This document shows, piece after piece, positions 1 to 8,356 of a DNA stretch of 64,000 nucleotides. The stretch comes from Cryptosporangium aurantiacum (lineage in GTDB: Bacteria > Actinomycetota > Actinomycetes > Mycobacteriales > Cryptosporangiaceae), in contig NZ_FRCS01000004.1 of assembly GCF_900143005.1 (NCBI RefSeq), positions 62,001 through 126,000 of the forward strand, read 5' to 3'. The position numbers and the translations under genes are program-made. The notes beneath the pieces are model-generated. The model made no database searches. It saw nothing but the letters and a program-made list of their open reading frames with translations, and had not been told where the DNA came from. Within the stretch, counting starts at the first letter, position 1; each line of letters starts with the position of its first letter.

Positions 1-1594
1 TGGTCGGAGACGGCGCGGCGGACGGCTCAGGCCAGGGCTGCTTAACCTCGGGTCGGTCGGCCAGATCCCGCGGGCGGATGGGTGCGTGAGCAGCGGCCAG
101 CGCGCTCACAGCGTCGTCGGGTAGCCAGTAGGCGCGGCCGGGTCGGGGCTGGTTGTGTTCAGGGTCGGAGATCAGCAGCTTCCCCGGAGCGTCCAGGGCC
201 TGGGCGTTCCAGCCGGCCGCGTTCATGCCCTGCCCCAGGATCAGGTCGACGTCCCGGGCTTCCCGGACTCGCAGGCAGATCCGGACGTCCATCTGGGACC
301 GGATGGCGCCGCCCTGCATGGCCTTCTGGGTCGGCCGTTGGGTCGCGGCGAGCAGGGTCACGCAGACCGCTCGTCCCCGGCGAGCGAGCGAGTCGGCTAG
401 CGGTGCGGCTGCCGCGGGGAGTTCGGCCCACTCGTCGACGACCAGAACGAGCGCGGGATGGGCCGGACTCGGTTGCCAGAGCCGTTGACCGGCTGCAGCT
501 TGCTCGCCCGCACGCCGGTCGAGTTCAGCGACGGCGTCCCGCAGCATCCGAACCGCCTGGGCCGGCTCAACGGCGAGCCGGGCAAGGCTGGGCATCCACG
601 GCAGGAGTTCCATGCCGCCCTTGAGGTCGATGCCCCACACGAGGACATCCGGGCAAGCGATCAGTCCGGCGAGCAGCACGTTCAGCACGCCCGACTTGCC
701 GGAGCCGACCACTCCCCCAATGAGTGCGTTGCGGTACGCGAGCTTCACCGCCAGGGCCGTCGCGTCCTCGAACACGCCCAGCGGGAACGGGCGCAGGATC
801 GAACTGGGTCCGATCGGTTCCGGGTACGGGATCGGCCGGGCGAGCGGGTCGACCTGCATCACGCGGACGATCGCGCGGTCGGCTCGTACCGGGTCGGCTT
901 CGATCCGGACGGACCCGGGTCGCGCGCCGAGTCCGGATTCGATCCCGCCGGCCGCCCGGACTGCCTGCTGGACGGTCTGGCCCCGGCGCAACGCCAGGCG
1001 CACGACGTACCCGAACCTGCCGACCGTCGCGGACGCTACCCGTGAGCCGGTCAAGCCGATCTGATCGGCTATGCCGGGCCAGGCCGACAGCCTCCGTTCG
1101 ACCTGGATCCGGGCACGACGCCGTCGGTGTACCCACCACGGGATCGCACCGGCGAGGGTGAACAGCATTCCGAGTCCGGGGAGCGGACCAGTACCGGGTC
1201 CGGCCGTGACCGCCGCGGAGAGCCAGGTTCCGGCGAGTGCGACGCACAGCGCCGCGTAGGCCCGTTCGATCCGGCGCGGCAACCAGCACCTACGGACGAC
1301 CGCCCAGCGTGACGGCAGCAGCAAGAGAACGAGAACGACGGTCCAGGCGCCGGCTGCGATCGGCAGCGCCCAGCGGGGATGGGTGTAATGCCAGTACCAG
1401 CCGGCCACGGTGAGCGCTCCGGCGATCACCAGCGGCGCCAGTTCCGACCGGTACCGCCAGGCGGTCCGCGAGAGCGCGCGGACCGTCTTGACGATGAGGA
1501 AGAAGCCGAAGCCGAGAAGGATGCCGACCAAGGACGGTGGGATGAAGCCAATCCCGAGGCCGTATCCGTATCGGTCGCGGTGGCGTCCGGTCAT
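1..1594 (-). CDS. FtsK/SpoIIIE-family DNA translocase (TraB-like transfer protein), 3' end cut off by the window
   Basis: About 531 residues are visible and no stop is reached, so the C terminus is missing. The first ~155 residues hold about five hydrophobic segments (residues ~20-36, 52-68, 77-93, 112-130, 141-155), a membrane anchor. The motor follows: Walker A GGVVGSGKSG at ~293-302 and Walker B LVLVVDEWAEL at ~382-392. The downstream stretch AATQRPTQKAM is typical of FtsK/SpoIIIE domains. Proteins of this build pump double-stranded DNA between mycelial cells in actinomycete conjugation. The ATG overlaps the stop of the preceding gene in an ATGA, so the two are translationally coupled. Confidence 0.85.
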   Translation of the reverse strand, partial: MTGRHRDRYGYGLGIGFIPPSLVGILLGFGFFLIVKTVRALSRTAWRYRSELAPLVIAGALTVAGWYWHYTHPRWALPIAAGAWTVVLVLLLLPSRWAVVRRCWLPRRIERAYAALCVALAGTWLSAAVTAGPGTGPLPGLGMLFTLAGAIPWWVHRRRRARIQVERRLSAWPGIADQIGLTGSRVASATVGRFGYVVRLALRRGQTVQQAVRAAGGIESGLGARPGSVRIEADPVRADRAIVRVMQVDPLARPIPYPEPIGPSSILRPFPLGVFEDATALAVKLAYRNALIGGVVGSGKSGVLNVLLAGLIACPDVLVWGIDLKGGMELLPWMPSLARLAVEPAQAVRMLRDAVAELDRRAGEQAAAGQRLWQPSPAHPALVLVVDEWAELPAAAAPLADSLARRGRAVCVTLLAATQRPTQKAMQGGAIRSQMDVRICLRVREARDVDLILGQGMNAAGWNAQALDAPGKLLISDPEHNQPRPGRAYWLPDDAVSALAAAHAPIRPRDLADRPEVKQPWPEPSAAPSPT

Positions 1595-1899
1595 CGCTGC
1601 TCACCGCCGTCCGGGGCAGCCTCATCAGACAGCGGGTGGCCGATCGGCGCGGGTGGGAGTTCGTCGCGGAGGTACCAGAGCGGATCTGCTTCGCCTTCGG
1701 CATCGGCCAGGAGCGCGGCGCGGGCGGCAGCGACGAGGTTGGCGTGGTGCCGCTGCAGATCGGTCAGGCGCTTTTCAAGGCGCGCGAGCTGATCGTCGAG
1801 GTCGGTGGACGGCTTATCGGGGCTCGGGATGCGAGGGAAGCAGTGGGTTCGGTGGGTGGACTCTCCGTCGGGCGTCGGGGTGTTCTGAGTGTCGTTCAG
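1591..1899 (-). CDS. Small coiled-coil protein with apparent CTG start
   Basis: This frame encodes about 102 residues. The centre, LDDQLARLEKRLTDLQRHH, is a clear heptad-type helix, followed by an acidic/proline tail. The frame contains no ATG, GTG or TTG between its upstream stop and this helix. A CTG at 1897-1899 sits 6 nt after a perfect GGAGG and overlaps the stop of a 23-codon ORF, so CTG initiation with coupling is the best explanation. A frameshift joining it to upstream sequence is the alternative. It ends by ATGA overlap with the FtsK gene, so it is probably co-expressed with the transfer pump. Function unknown. Confidence 0.6.
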   Translation of the reverse strand: MNDTQNTPTPDGESTHRTHCFPRIPSPDKPSTDLDDQLARLEKRLTDLQRHHANLVAAARAALLADAEGEADPLWYLRDELPPAPIGHPLSDEAAPDGGEQR

Positions 1900-1967
1900 C
1901 GTGTACCTCCGTTCATCGGTGGTTCGGTCGAGCGGTCGTGGATCCGGGCTGCGGTCGTCGCTGTCAT
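1896..1967 (-). CDS. 23-residue ORF coupled to the coiled-coil gene
   Basis: An ATG with a weak AAAGG about 9 nt upstream opens a 23-codon ORF. Its last codons contain the GGAGG of the next gene, and its TGA overlaps the proposed CTG start as CTGA. It may act as a leader that delivers ribosomes to the non-standard start. No domain is recognisable and it could be non-functional. Confidence 0.3.
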   Translation of the reverse strand: MTATTAARIHDRSTEPPMNGGTR

Positions 1968-2038
1968 GCGGTGCGCCTTTCTCGGTCTGAGTTGCTGGAT
2001 TGATGCGGTCGAGGGTCGCGTCTAAGGGCGGGACGGGA

Positions 2039-2128
2039 TCACCACGTGGCGGGACGTGCCAAGGATGTCTTCGGGCGGTGACGCCGTCCCAGGACGTCCG
2101 GCGGCCCCGAGACGTCCGGGCGGTTCAT
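2039..2128 (-). CDS. 29-residue ORF downstream of the mini zinc-binding protein
   Basis: The ATG overlaps the stop of the preceding 42-residue gene as ATGA, the usual coupling style of this operon. The peptide is basic and proline-rich with no recognisable motif. Support is only the overlap and position. Confidence 0.25.
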   Translation of the reverse strand: MNRPDVSGPPDVLGRRHRPKTSLARPATW

Positions 2129-2253
2129 CGAGGGTGGCGAGTTCGGCGGAGCCAACGGGCACGGGCGCGGCACTTGCGGCAGCTCCCGAGCCGATCAGCG
2201 GTGGCACCGCACAGGCATCGCGGATCGGTCAATCCGTTGGGGCGTCGCACCAT
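2125..2253 (-). CDS. Mini zinc-binding protein of the mobile element (42 aa)
   Basis: The protein is 42 residues with two cysteine pairs: RCLCGA at residues 12-17 and SCRKCRAR at 24-31. It ends in an arginine-rich tail, the pattern of a very small zinc ribbon that could bind nucleic acid. The start is firm: GAAAGGAG lies 7 nt before the ATG at 2253. It is the first gene of the leftward transfer operon and sits directly downstream of the dyad operator. Tiny CxCG...CxxC proteins are common in actinomycete mobile elements; the exact role is unknown. Confidence 0.6.
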   Translation of the reverse strand: MVRRPNGLTDPRCLCGATADRLGSCRKCRARARWLRRTRHPR

Positions 2254-2283
2254 CGGCGATCTCCTTTCAGAGCGACAGTCCAT

Positions 2284-2316
2284 GTACAACGTCAACGTAG
2301 TACGTTGACGTTGTAC
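2284..2316. promoter_or_regulatory. 33-bp perfect dyad, probable GntR repressor operator
   Basis: Two 16-bp arms, gtacaacgtcaacgta and its exact reverse complement, flank a single central g at 2300. The dyad lies between the leftward small-gene/transfer operon and the rightward GntR gene. It suits a dimeric repressor controlling both, as Kor-type GntR repressors do in actinomycete elements. Binding is inferred. Confidence 0.7.
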
Positions 2317-2320
2317 GGAT

Positions 2321-2333
2321 AACGTACTACGTT
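2321..2333. promoter_or_regulatory. Second operator-like 13-mer next to the dyad
   Basis: aacgtactacgtt here is the reverse complement of aacgtagtacgtt at 2294-2306, the core of the dyad. A second copy 14 bp away suggests cooperative binding of two repressor dimers. Confidence 0.5.
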
Positions 2334-2462
2334 CCCGCAAGGGCCCGAGTTCCCAACTGCACTGGGGACTAGGAGCGGGACCAGCTCCGACTGCCGACCG
2401 ATCCGCGCAAGCAGGCCGAGACGGACCGCGTCGGACACACGAATCGACAGAGAAGGTGTGCC

Positions 2463-3239
2463 ATGCCGCAGGAGAAGGCGGCCCGGCCGCGGATCACAAC
2501 GCCTGTCCCCCGCTGGCGGCAGGTCGCGGACTATCTACGGGACGGCATCCTGTCCGGGCAGTTCCCGGCTGGACAGCCGCTCCCGTCCGAGGAGACGCTT
2601 GCCGGCGAGTTTGGGGTGTCGCGCCCAGTGATCCGGCAGGCCGTCGCCACCCTCACCGGGGAAGGGCTCGTCTCAGTCCGGCGCCCGTTCGGTGCGATTG
2701 TGCGCGACCCACACGCACGGCCCGCGCATACCCAGGATCGCAGCCTGACCGCCGACTACACGGAGCCCGACGCGTCAGAGTGGACAATGATCGGCAAGCC
2801 GGTCTACCTGCGCATCGATGCCACCGCGGCGCACGCTGACCTGCTCCAGGGAATCTACATCGGGACGCCGATGCTCACCCGCGAGGCGCTCCAAGCCCAC
2901 GGCGACAAGCGGCGATCGGTCTGGCTAGCGATGCCATTCCCGGTCGCTGCCGAGTTGGACGCGCCCTGGCAGAAGCGTTCCCATCTCCCCGAGCCGGCGG
3001 AGGTCTATCGATGGCTCGCAGAGCAGGGGCACTCGTTGACGTTCCAGGACCACATCCGCGCCCGCATGCCCTTCGGAGACGAGACCGCGTCCCTGAGCGC
3101 GAAACCCGGGATCCCGCTGCTGGTCGTCTCGCGCGTCTGCACGGTCGCTGGTCGGCCGGTGACGTTGGAGGAAACGCGCGTTCCGGCCGATCAGAGTGAA
3201 TTCCTCTACCCCGTCGCAGGCGACCCCTCGTCCTCCTAA
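2463..3239 (+). CDS. GntR-family repressor, HutC/UTRA type
   Basis: The protein is 258 residues. The winged helix-turn-helix covers about residues 15-80, with the diagnostic stretches LPSEETLAGEFGVSRPVIRQ and ATLTGEGLV. The C-terminal ~150 residues match the UTRA ligand-binding domain of HutC-type regulators by length and layout. GAAGG precedes the ATG. The gene is transcribed away from the transfer operon with the large dyad between, so autoregulation plus repression of transfer genes is the likely role, like KorA/KorSA of Streptomyces elements. The effector is unknown. Confidence 0.85.
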   Translation: MPQEKAARPRITTPVPRWRQVADYLRDGILSGQFPAGQPLPSEETLAGEFGVSRPVIRQAVATLTGEGLVSVRRPFGAIVRDPHARPAHTQDRSLTADYTEPDASEWTMIGKPVYLRIDATAAHADLLQGIYIGTPMLTREALQAHGDKRRSVWLAMPFPVAAELDAPWQKRSHLPEPAEVYRWLAEQGHSLTFQDHIRARMPFGDETASLSAKPGIPLLVVSRVCTVAGRPVTLEETRVPADQSEFLYPVAGDPSSS

Positions 3240-3286
3240 GCCCGCTAATCTCAGGCGAATCGGGCGACTGGAAGGGGCCTTGCGCC

Positions 3287-3583
3287 GTGCGGACTGTGCA
3301 GCTGAGGACGTACACAATTCGGCCGGATCGACTGGATGAGTGGGTGGAGAAGTGGCGGACCCTGGTCGTCCCGCTGCGTCGCGAGCTGGGCTTCGAGATC
3401 GGCGGTTCTTGGGTCGACCGGGAGCGCAACGCGCACGTCTGGGTGATCGCGTACGAGGGTGACGAGACCTTCGAGGAGGCGAACAAGCGCTACTGGTCCA
3501 CCTCCCAGCGCGATGACCTCGGCCTCGATCCGTCGGAGTACATCGTCGAGGAGGACATGCGCGTGGTCGAGGAAGTGCTGTAG
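3287..3583 (+). CDS. NIPSNAP-family protein
   Basis: This 98-residue protein begins with VQLRTYTIRPDRLDEW and carries GGSWVDRERNAHVWVIAYEG in the middle, typical of the ferredoxin-like NIPSNAP/Dabb fold. GTG at 3287 follows a GAAGGGG. It lies 47 bp after the GntR gene on the same strand and may share its transcript. Its TAG stop abuts the stop of the convergent STAND gene with no gap. Function is unknown; such domains bind or modify small molecules. Confidence 0.75.
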   Translation: MRTVQLRTYTIRPDRLDEWVEKWRTLVVPLRRELGFEIGGSWVDRERNAHVWVIAYEGDETFEEANKRYWSTSQRDDLGLDPSEYIVEEDMRVVEEVL

Positions 3584-6500
3584 CTACTCGTCGGCCGCCG
3601 GGAGCAGGTGCTCCCGGCGCTCCTCTTGCGTCAGACCTCGAAAGACGCGCTTCCGTGCTGTTCGGGTGAGCGCGTCGAGGTCGACGTCGGCCGCCCAGAC
3701 CCGAGCGGTGGCGTCCGTCGAGCCGCTCACCACGCGGTCCCCGTCGGGTAGCCACGCGAGCGACGACACTAAGTCGCGATGCACGCCGATGATCTGTTCC
3801 GGCTCGTCGCTCCCGACGTCCCACAGCCGGACGGTCCGGTCATCGGACGCCGACGCCAACCGCCTCCCGTCCGGTGACCACGCGACGGCACGCACTCGCC
3901 GTTCGTGTCCGGTCATCGTCCGGACGGACTCTCCGCCCGGCAGCTCCCACAACCGGATCGTCCAGTCCGCTGAGCACGTCGCGAGGCGCTGTTCGTCCGG
4001 TGCCCAGCTCAGGCCGTCGACATAGTTCTGATGCCCGGTGAGCACGATCGGTGCGTCCGGGTGTTCGAGATTCCACACGCGGGCGGTCCGGTCATCGGAT
4101 CCGGACGCCAGAAATCGGCCACTGGGTGACCAAGCGAGCGTCCCGATCCAGTCCGTATGCCCGCGCAACGAGAACAGCGACGTCCGATCGCGGGCGTCCA
4201 GGACGTGAATGACGCTGTCCTTCGCTCCGCCGGCCAGGCGTGATCCGTCGGGAGACCACGACAGGGACTCGAACTCAGGACCGTCCGCGATGACGTGCGC
4301 GGATCCTTCCGCAATGTCGAGCAGGTGCGTAGTCCCGTTCTGCAAGGCCACCGCGACGACGGACGCCGTGGGCGAGGCCGCGACGGTCACGACAGGCGAC
4401 TCGAAGGGATACGTGATCGGGGTGTCCGGTGTCCAGTGGCGGACGCTGCCGTCGTCAGATCCAGTGATCACGATTCCGTCTGTGTCGACCGCGACGGCGG
4501 TTACGGGTCCGGTGTGTCCGACGAGGGTTGTCCGTTCGGCGCCAGCCGGTTGAAGCGCCCAGATGCGCGCCGTGGTGTCACCGGATCCGGTGAGCACCCG
4601 AGTGCCATCGGGACTGACAGCCGCGTGCCACACGGTTTGATCGTGGCCACGGAGCGCGCCGACTTCGCACAGTCGGATCGTGTCCCAGACTCGGACGCTT
4701 GCGTCCCCAAGTGCGTACACGAGGCGCGTTCCATCCGGAGTCCAGGCAACCGACCAGATGACGTCCGGGTGTCCGCCGACCGATCGCCGTTCGGCGCCGG
4801 TTGCGGCGTCCCAGATCCGAACGGATTCGTCGGCCGATCCCGTCGCGATCCATCGACCATCCGGTGAGAACGCCACGGCTTCGACGAAGCCGAGATGCCC
4901 GGCGAGGATGACCACCGGCTGTCCGGCAACGACGTCCCACACGATGACGGTCCGGTCGTGGGACGCGGACGCCAGCCTCATCGAATCAGGACTCCAGCTA
5001 AGGCCCCAGACGTCGCCGCGGTGTCCGGCGAGCGTGGCGCTGAGGTTCCACGAACCCGTCTCCCACATGCGGACGCGTTCGTCGCGGGAGCTGGCGGCCA
5101 GTGTCCGTCCATCCGGCGACCAGGCGACGGCGCGCAGGAAGTCGGGGCAGTTCAGCGCGGTGATCTGGTCGCCGGTCGCGGGATCCCAGACCCTGACGAA
5201 TGTGTCCCGGCCCCCGGTCGCGATGAGTGTTCCGTTCGGCGACCAGGCGATGCCGTCGACCATCCCGTCGTGTCCGGCCAGTACGCGGGAGACGGTTCCG
5301 GTGGAGGCATCCCAGATACGCGCGGTTCCGTCTCGTGATGCGGTGGCCACCGACGTGCCGTCGGGTGACCAGGCGACGGCACGAACGGCGTCGGCATGGC
5401 CGGAAAGCACGGACTCGGCGTGGCTGAACGCGAGCGCGGACATCAACGCGCGTGCTGCGATCGGCGTCCGTGCGCAGTCGGCTAACGCCGCTGTCGCGAG
5501 CAGAACCGCGAGTTCCGGGTAGCGGTCGACGTTGGCTAGGGCGTATCGGCCGACTGACATCGACACCCGACGCAGGAACGCGCTGTCTCGGCGTCGGGAT
5601 GCTTCCACCAGAGCGCGTGGCCCAGGGACGTCCTGCCCAGCGGTGGCCATCGCGTCGAGCCACTGGCCAGCCAGCGTCAAGCGTTCGCCGGTCAGCAAGT
5701 AGTCATCGCTGCGGCCGGCGCGTTCCCAGTCGGCAGCCCAGCGTTCGAGTTCGGTCCGACGGGTCAGGTACTCAGCGCGGGTCCGGACCTCTTGGCGCAG
5801 TGGAGCCCACTGGCGGAAAAGCGCTTCGTGCGCCACGTGGACGGACGGCTTGCCATCGGTGGCGTCGGTGGTCAACAGGCGCGCGTCGACGAATGCTTCG
5901 ACGATCTGCCGCTCATCAGCGCTCAGCTCGTCCATCGGCACACGGCGGCGTGTCGGTTCGGTGCCGTCCATCGCGACCAGGCGCAGCAACGCGGAGAGGA
6001 TGGCGTCGGAGTCGTAGCGGTCGCGGAGTTCGGCGAGCACGAGGTCGGCTTGCCGAGCGAGTGCCCCGGCGACGCCGCCGAGCGCGTCGTAGGTCTCGCG
6101 CGTGGCCCGTCCTACAGACTTGCCCTTCCCGGAACGGGTCGCGAGGTACAGCTCCTGCAAGACGTAAGCGAGCAGCGGGAGTGCGTCTGGAGTGCCGGTG
6201 TCATCAGCGATCCGGGCGACGAGCCCGTCGTCGAACGTCATTCCGGCCAGACGAGCAGGCTCCTCGATGACGGTCGTGATCTCCGCGCGGCCGATCGACC
6301 CGAGCGCAGCCGGTGCGCCGAACAGCTCCGGGTGGTCGCCCGCCAGCAGGTCGTCCAGGAACTCCAGCCGGAGCGTGGCCAGAACCCAGAGGCGCCGGTC
6401 CGATGCCAGCGCGCGGGCGATCTGGTCGAGGAACAGACGGCGGTCTGCCGGCCCGGAGAGCGTGATGAGTTCTTCGAGCTGGTCGAGGACGAACAGAACG

Positions 6501-7129
6501 CGGCCGTAGCGGTTGCCGTGCTCGCGGCGCCATTGACGGACGGCGTGCGTGAAGGCGTTCGGATCGTGGCGAAGGTCGTGCAGGCGGGCTGGCTGGTCGC
6601 CTCCGGCAAGCGTGACGAGTAACCCTGCGAGCCTGCCGAGCGGTTCCCCGGCCGGGACCAGCGTCGGCAGGACGCTCCACCGGCTTGTCCGCAGGCGAGG
6701 AACGACGCCGGCATGGACGAGGGAGGACTTGCCGCTGCCAGACGCTCCGGTCACGCAGATGAACCGCTCCGTGGCGTCGGTCCCGGACTCGTGGAGCCGG
6801 CCGATGAGTTCCTTGATCTGGGGTTCGCGGCCGAAGAAGACGGCAGCGTCGTCCTCGGCGAATGCAGCCAGGCCGGGATACGGCGAACGGTCGGACTGCC
6901 ACTCGGGGCGCTTGGTGCGTGGGTTCTCCCACCACAGCACAACCACGTTGCCGGCGACGAGGACGAGCAGCAGGATGATTAGGCCCGGGGCGGCGATGCT
7001 CTGGATCGCTCGGGCTACGGCGGAGTCGTCGGCTGCGTTCGCTGCGAAGTTGGCGGTGATCTCGAGCAGGATGCCGACCAGCAGCAATGACAGTTGCAGG
7101 GTCGTCGAGGACGAGCGGCGTTGCCGCAA
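3584..7129 (-). CDS. Membrane-anchored STAND NTPase (nSTAND1-like) with 14 WD40 repeats
   Basis: The protein is 1181 residues. Two hydrophobic helices lie at ~12-30 and ~47-67. A module starting SPYPGLAAFAEDDAAVFFGR (82-101) opens the NTPase, with Walker A GASGSGKSS at ~128-136 and Walker B RVLFVLDQLEEL at ~210-221. A helical region follows, then from ~570 about 14 WD40 repeats, enough for two seven-bladed propellers; most end in RIWD or RVWD, while repeats 8-10 are degenerate. The TTG start follows GGGAGG. STAND proteins are ligand-sensing switches, and several nSTAND families defend against phage. No effector domain is visible other than the membrane helices. Location in a mobile element fits defence or competition, but that is inference. 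Confidence 0.85.
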   Translation of the reverse strand: MRQRRSSSTTLQLSLLLVGILLEITANFAANAADDSAVARAIQSIAAPGLIILLLVLVAGNVVVLWWENPRTKRPEWQSDRSPYPGLAAFAEDDAAVFFGREPQIKELIGRLHESGTDATERFICVTGASGSGKSSLVHAGVVPRLRTSRWSVLPTLVPAGEPLGRLAGLLVTLAGGDQPARLHDLRHDPNAFTHAVRQWRREHGNRYGRVLFVLDQLEELITLSGPADRRLFLDQIARALASDRRLWVLATLRLEFLDDLLAGDHPELFGAPAALGSIGRAEITTVIEEPARLAGMTFDDGLVARIADDTGTPDALPLLAYVLQELYLATRSGKGKSVGRATRETYDALGGVAGALARQADLVLAELRDRYDSDAILSALLRLVAMDGTEPTRRRVPMDELSADERQIVEAFVDARLLTTDATDGKPSVHVAHEALFRQWAPLRQEVRTRAEYLTRRTELERWAADWERAGRSDDYLLTGERLTLAGQWLDAMATAGQDVPGPRALVEASRRRDSAFLRRVSMSVGRYALANVDRYPELAVLLATAALADCARTPIAARALMSALAFSHAESVLSGHADAVRAVAWSPDGTSVATASRDGTARIWDASTGTVSRVLAGHDGMVDGIAWSPNGTLIATGGRDTFVRVWDPATGDQITALNCPDFLRAVAWSPDGRTLAASSRDERVRMWETGSWNLSATLAGHRGDVWGLSWSPDSMRLASASHDRTVIVWDVVAGQPVVILAGHLGFVEAVAFSPDGRWIATGSADESVRIWDAATGAERRSVGGHPDVIWSVAWTPDGTRLVYALGDASVRVWDTIRLCEVGALRGHDQTVWHAAVSPDGTRVLTGSGDTTARIWALQPAGAERTTLVGHTGPVTAVAVDTDGIVITGSDDGSVRHWTPDTPITYPFESPVVTVAASPTASVVAVALQNGTTHLLDIAEGSAHVIADGPEFESLSWSPDGSRLAGGAKDSVIHVLDARDRTSLFSLRGHTDWIGTLAWSPSGRFLASGSDDRTARVWNLEHPDAPIVLTGHQNYVDGLSWAPDEQRLATCSADWTIRLWELPGGESVRTMTGHERRVRAVAWSPDGRRLASASDDRTVRLWDVGSDEPEQIIGVHRDLVSSLAWLPDGDRVVSGSTDATARVWAADVDLDALTRTARKRVFRGLTQEERREHLLPAADE

Positions 7130-7216
7130 CTGTGCCTCCCGGAGCCGCTTACCGCCGGAGCCGACAGTAATGCAGCGAACACGGGCCGGTACGGGTGTCC
7201 GGGAAAGTCCACAGTG

Positions 7217-7528
7217 CTACGCAGCACGGCTCTCACCGTCCGCGTCATCGTCGGCCCGGTACGCGCGAGCGAGTAGCGCGGCCAGGCGCCCGGCGGTCTC
7301 CGGCGTGATTCGGCCGAGTTCCACCACGCCGACGCCGGCCACGGTCACGTCTGCTCGCGCGTACGGCAGGCATCCCTTCAGACCGCAGGCTTCCAGCGCC
7401 TTGCGCAGTGCCGTTAGAGCTTCGTTCGCGCCCATCCAGCCCTGCACGTAGGGCACCTCCTCGTGCAGGACGTCGCAAGGCTCGTCGGTCTCAAGACCCG
7501 GCTCCGTCGTCACCAACATCAACTCCAC
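7217..7528 (-). CDS. Conserved-looking 103-residue protein upstream of the STAND gene
   Basis: I do not recognise the family. The protein is acidic with three cysteines in the first 55 residues (EPCDVL, ACGLKGC) and a helical C-terminal half. It is transcribed in the same direction as the STAND NTPase, 87 bp upstream, so the two may form an operon. GTG at 7528 gives 103 residues; ATG at 7519 is an alternative, and neither has a well-placed ribosome site. Confidence 0.55.
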   Translation of the reverse strand: MELMLVTTEPGLETDEPCDVLHEEVPYVQGWMGANEALTALRKALEACGLKGCLPYARADVTVAGVGVVELGRITPETAGRLAALLARAYRADDDADGESRAA

Positions 7529-7531
7529 TCA

Positions 7532-7547
7532 GGAACGGAAGCGTTCC
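7532..7547. promoter_or_regulatory. Small dyad upstream of the 103-residue gene
   Basis: ggaacg and cgttcc flank gaag just upstream of the leftward start at 7528. It lies where an operator or promoter-proximal site would be. The rest of the 7529-7682 spacer shows nothing distinct. Confidence 0.3.
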
Positions 7548-7682
7548 CGGGAGCGGCCAGCGTGCCCGGTCAACCACGCCGGGCGGTGCGGCCTACCCCG
7601 GTATCGTGCGACACCGGGGTTCGCCCCAGCCGGACCACCCGCGCCTGCCAGGGTTCACGGTGGTCCGGCCTTCCTCACTGGG

Positions 7683-7955
7683 TCAGGTGATCTCCCCACG
7701 TTCGTCGGCATCGAGGACCCACCGAGCCCAGCGGTGCTGCTCACAGGGCCACGGCTGCGCAAGGATCAGGTGAGTCGCGCTCGCGCATACCGGCCGCAGC
7801 GGGTCGGAACCCGTCGGGTGATGCATCGGCAGCACACCCTGTGCTGTCTCGACGTCCTCCCGGGTCAGGTCACGGTGCCACCGCGGCGGTATCGCGCCTG
7901 GGTCGCGTGATTCCTGGTCGGCTTCAGCCGGCGACGTGGTCAGGCCGTGCATCAT
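7683..7955 (-). CDS. Unknown 90-residue protein, third gene of the small-protein operon
   Basis: No family is recognised. The C-terminal half contains VCASATHLILAQPWPCEQH with two cysteines and histidines, and the N-terminal third is polar. The start overlaps the stop of the 134-residue gene as ATGA, so it is translationally coupled and probably works with it. Confidence 0.6.
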   Translation of the reverse strand: MMHGLTTSPAEADQESRDPGAIPPRWHRDLTREDVETAQGVLPMHHPTGSDPLRPVCASATHLILAQPWPCEQHRWARWVLDADERGEIT

Positions 7956-8356
7956 GACGGCGCTCCCGCCGTCGCGATCATGTCTGCCTGCACCTGATGC
8001 GCTGACGCCGCGATCTCCACCGCCCAGCGTGGGATGTCGGTGAGGTCAGCGACGTAGAGGGGCGCTCCCCCGCGGCGCGCGGCCCTGAACAACGCCATTC
8101 CGAGCAAGCCGTTCGGAGCCAGGTGGACCCACGTCGGAAGCAGGATCCCTCGCACGATCTCCTTCCGGACCATCTCCAGGCAGCCCGCGAACGCCGGGAG
8201 CATCGCGGCGGACGCGCCGGGCGCTTCCCGTGCGACGTCGCGGACAAGGAGCCGAGCGCGGCTGGCGTACTCGTCGAGATCGGCGCGGAGGTTCTGGACG
8301 TCTTCGCGGGTTGGCGCGCGGACATAGCCGACGACTGGCGTCAACGGCAGCGACAC
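7952..8356 (-). CDS. Resolvase-like small protein lacking the catalytic serine
   Basis: The 134-residue protein opens VVGYVRAPTREDVQNLRADL (residues 8-27) followed by DEYASR. This closely follows the start of serine resolvases (GYxRvSTreq...LdxyA), but the nucleophilic serine position reads proline (RAPT for RxST). The middle (RGILLPTWVHL) is placed like the second strand of that fold. No DNA-binding or recombinase tail follows. It is either a degenerate resolvase domain reused as a binding module or a chance resemblance. GTG at 8356 follows GGGGAGG. It overlaps its neighbours by 16 nt and 4 nt. Confidence 0.6.
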   Translation of the reverse strand: MSLPLTPVVGYVRAPTREDVQNLRADLDEYASRARLLVRDVAREAPGASAAMLPAFAGCLEMVRKEIVRGILLPTWVHLAPNGLLGMALFRAARRGGAPLYVADLTDIPRWAVEIAASAHQVQADMIATAGAPS

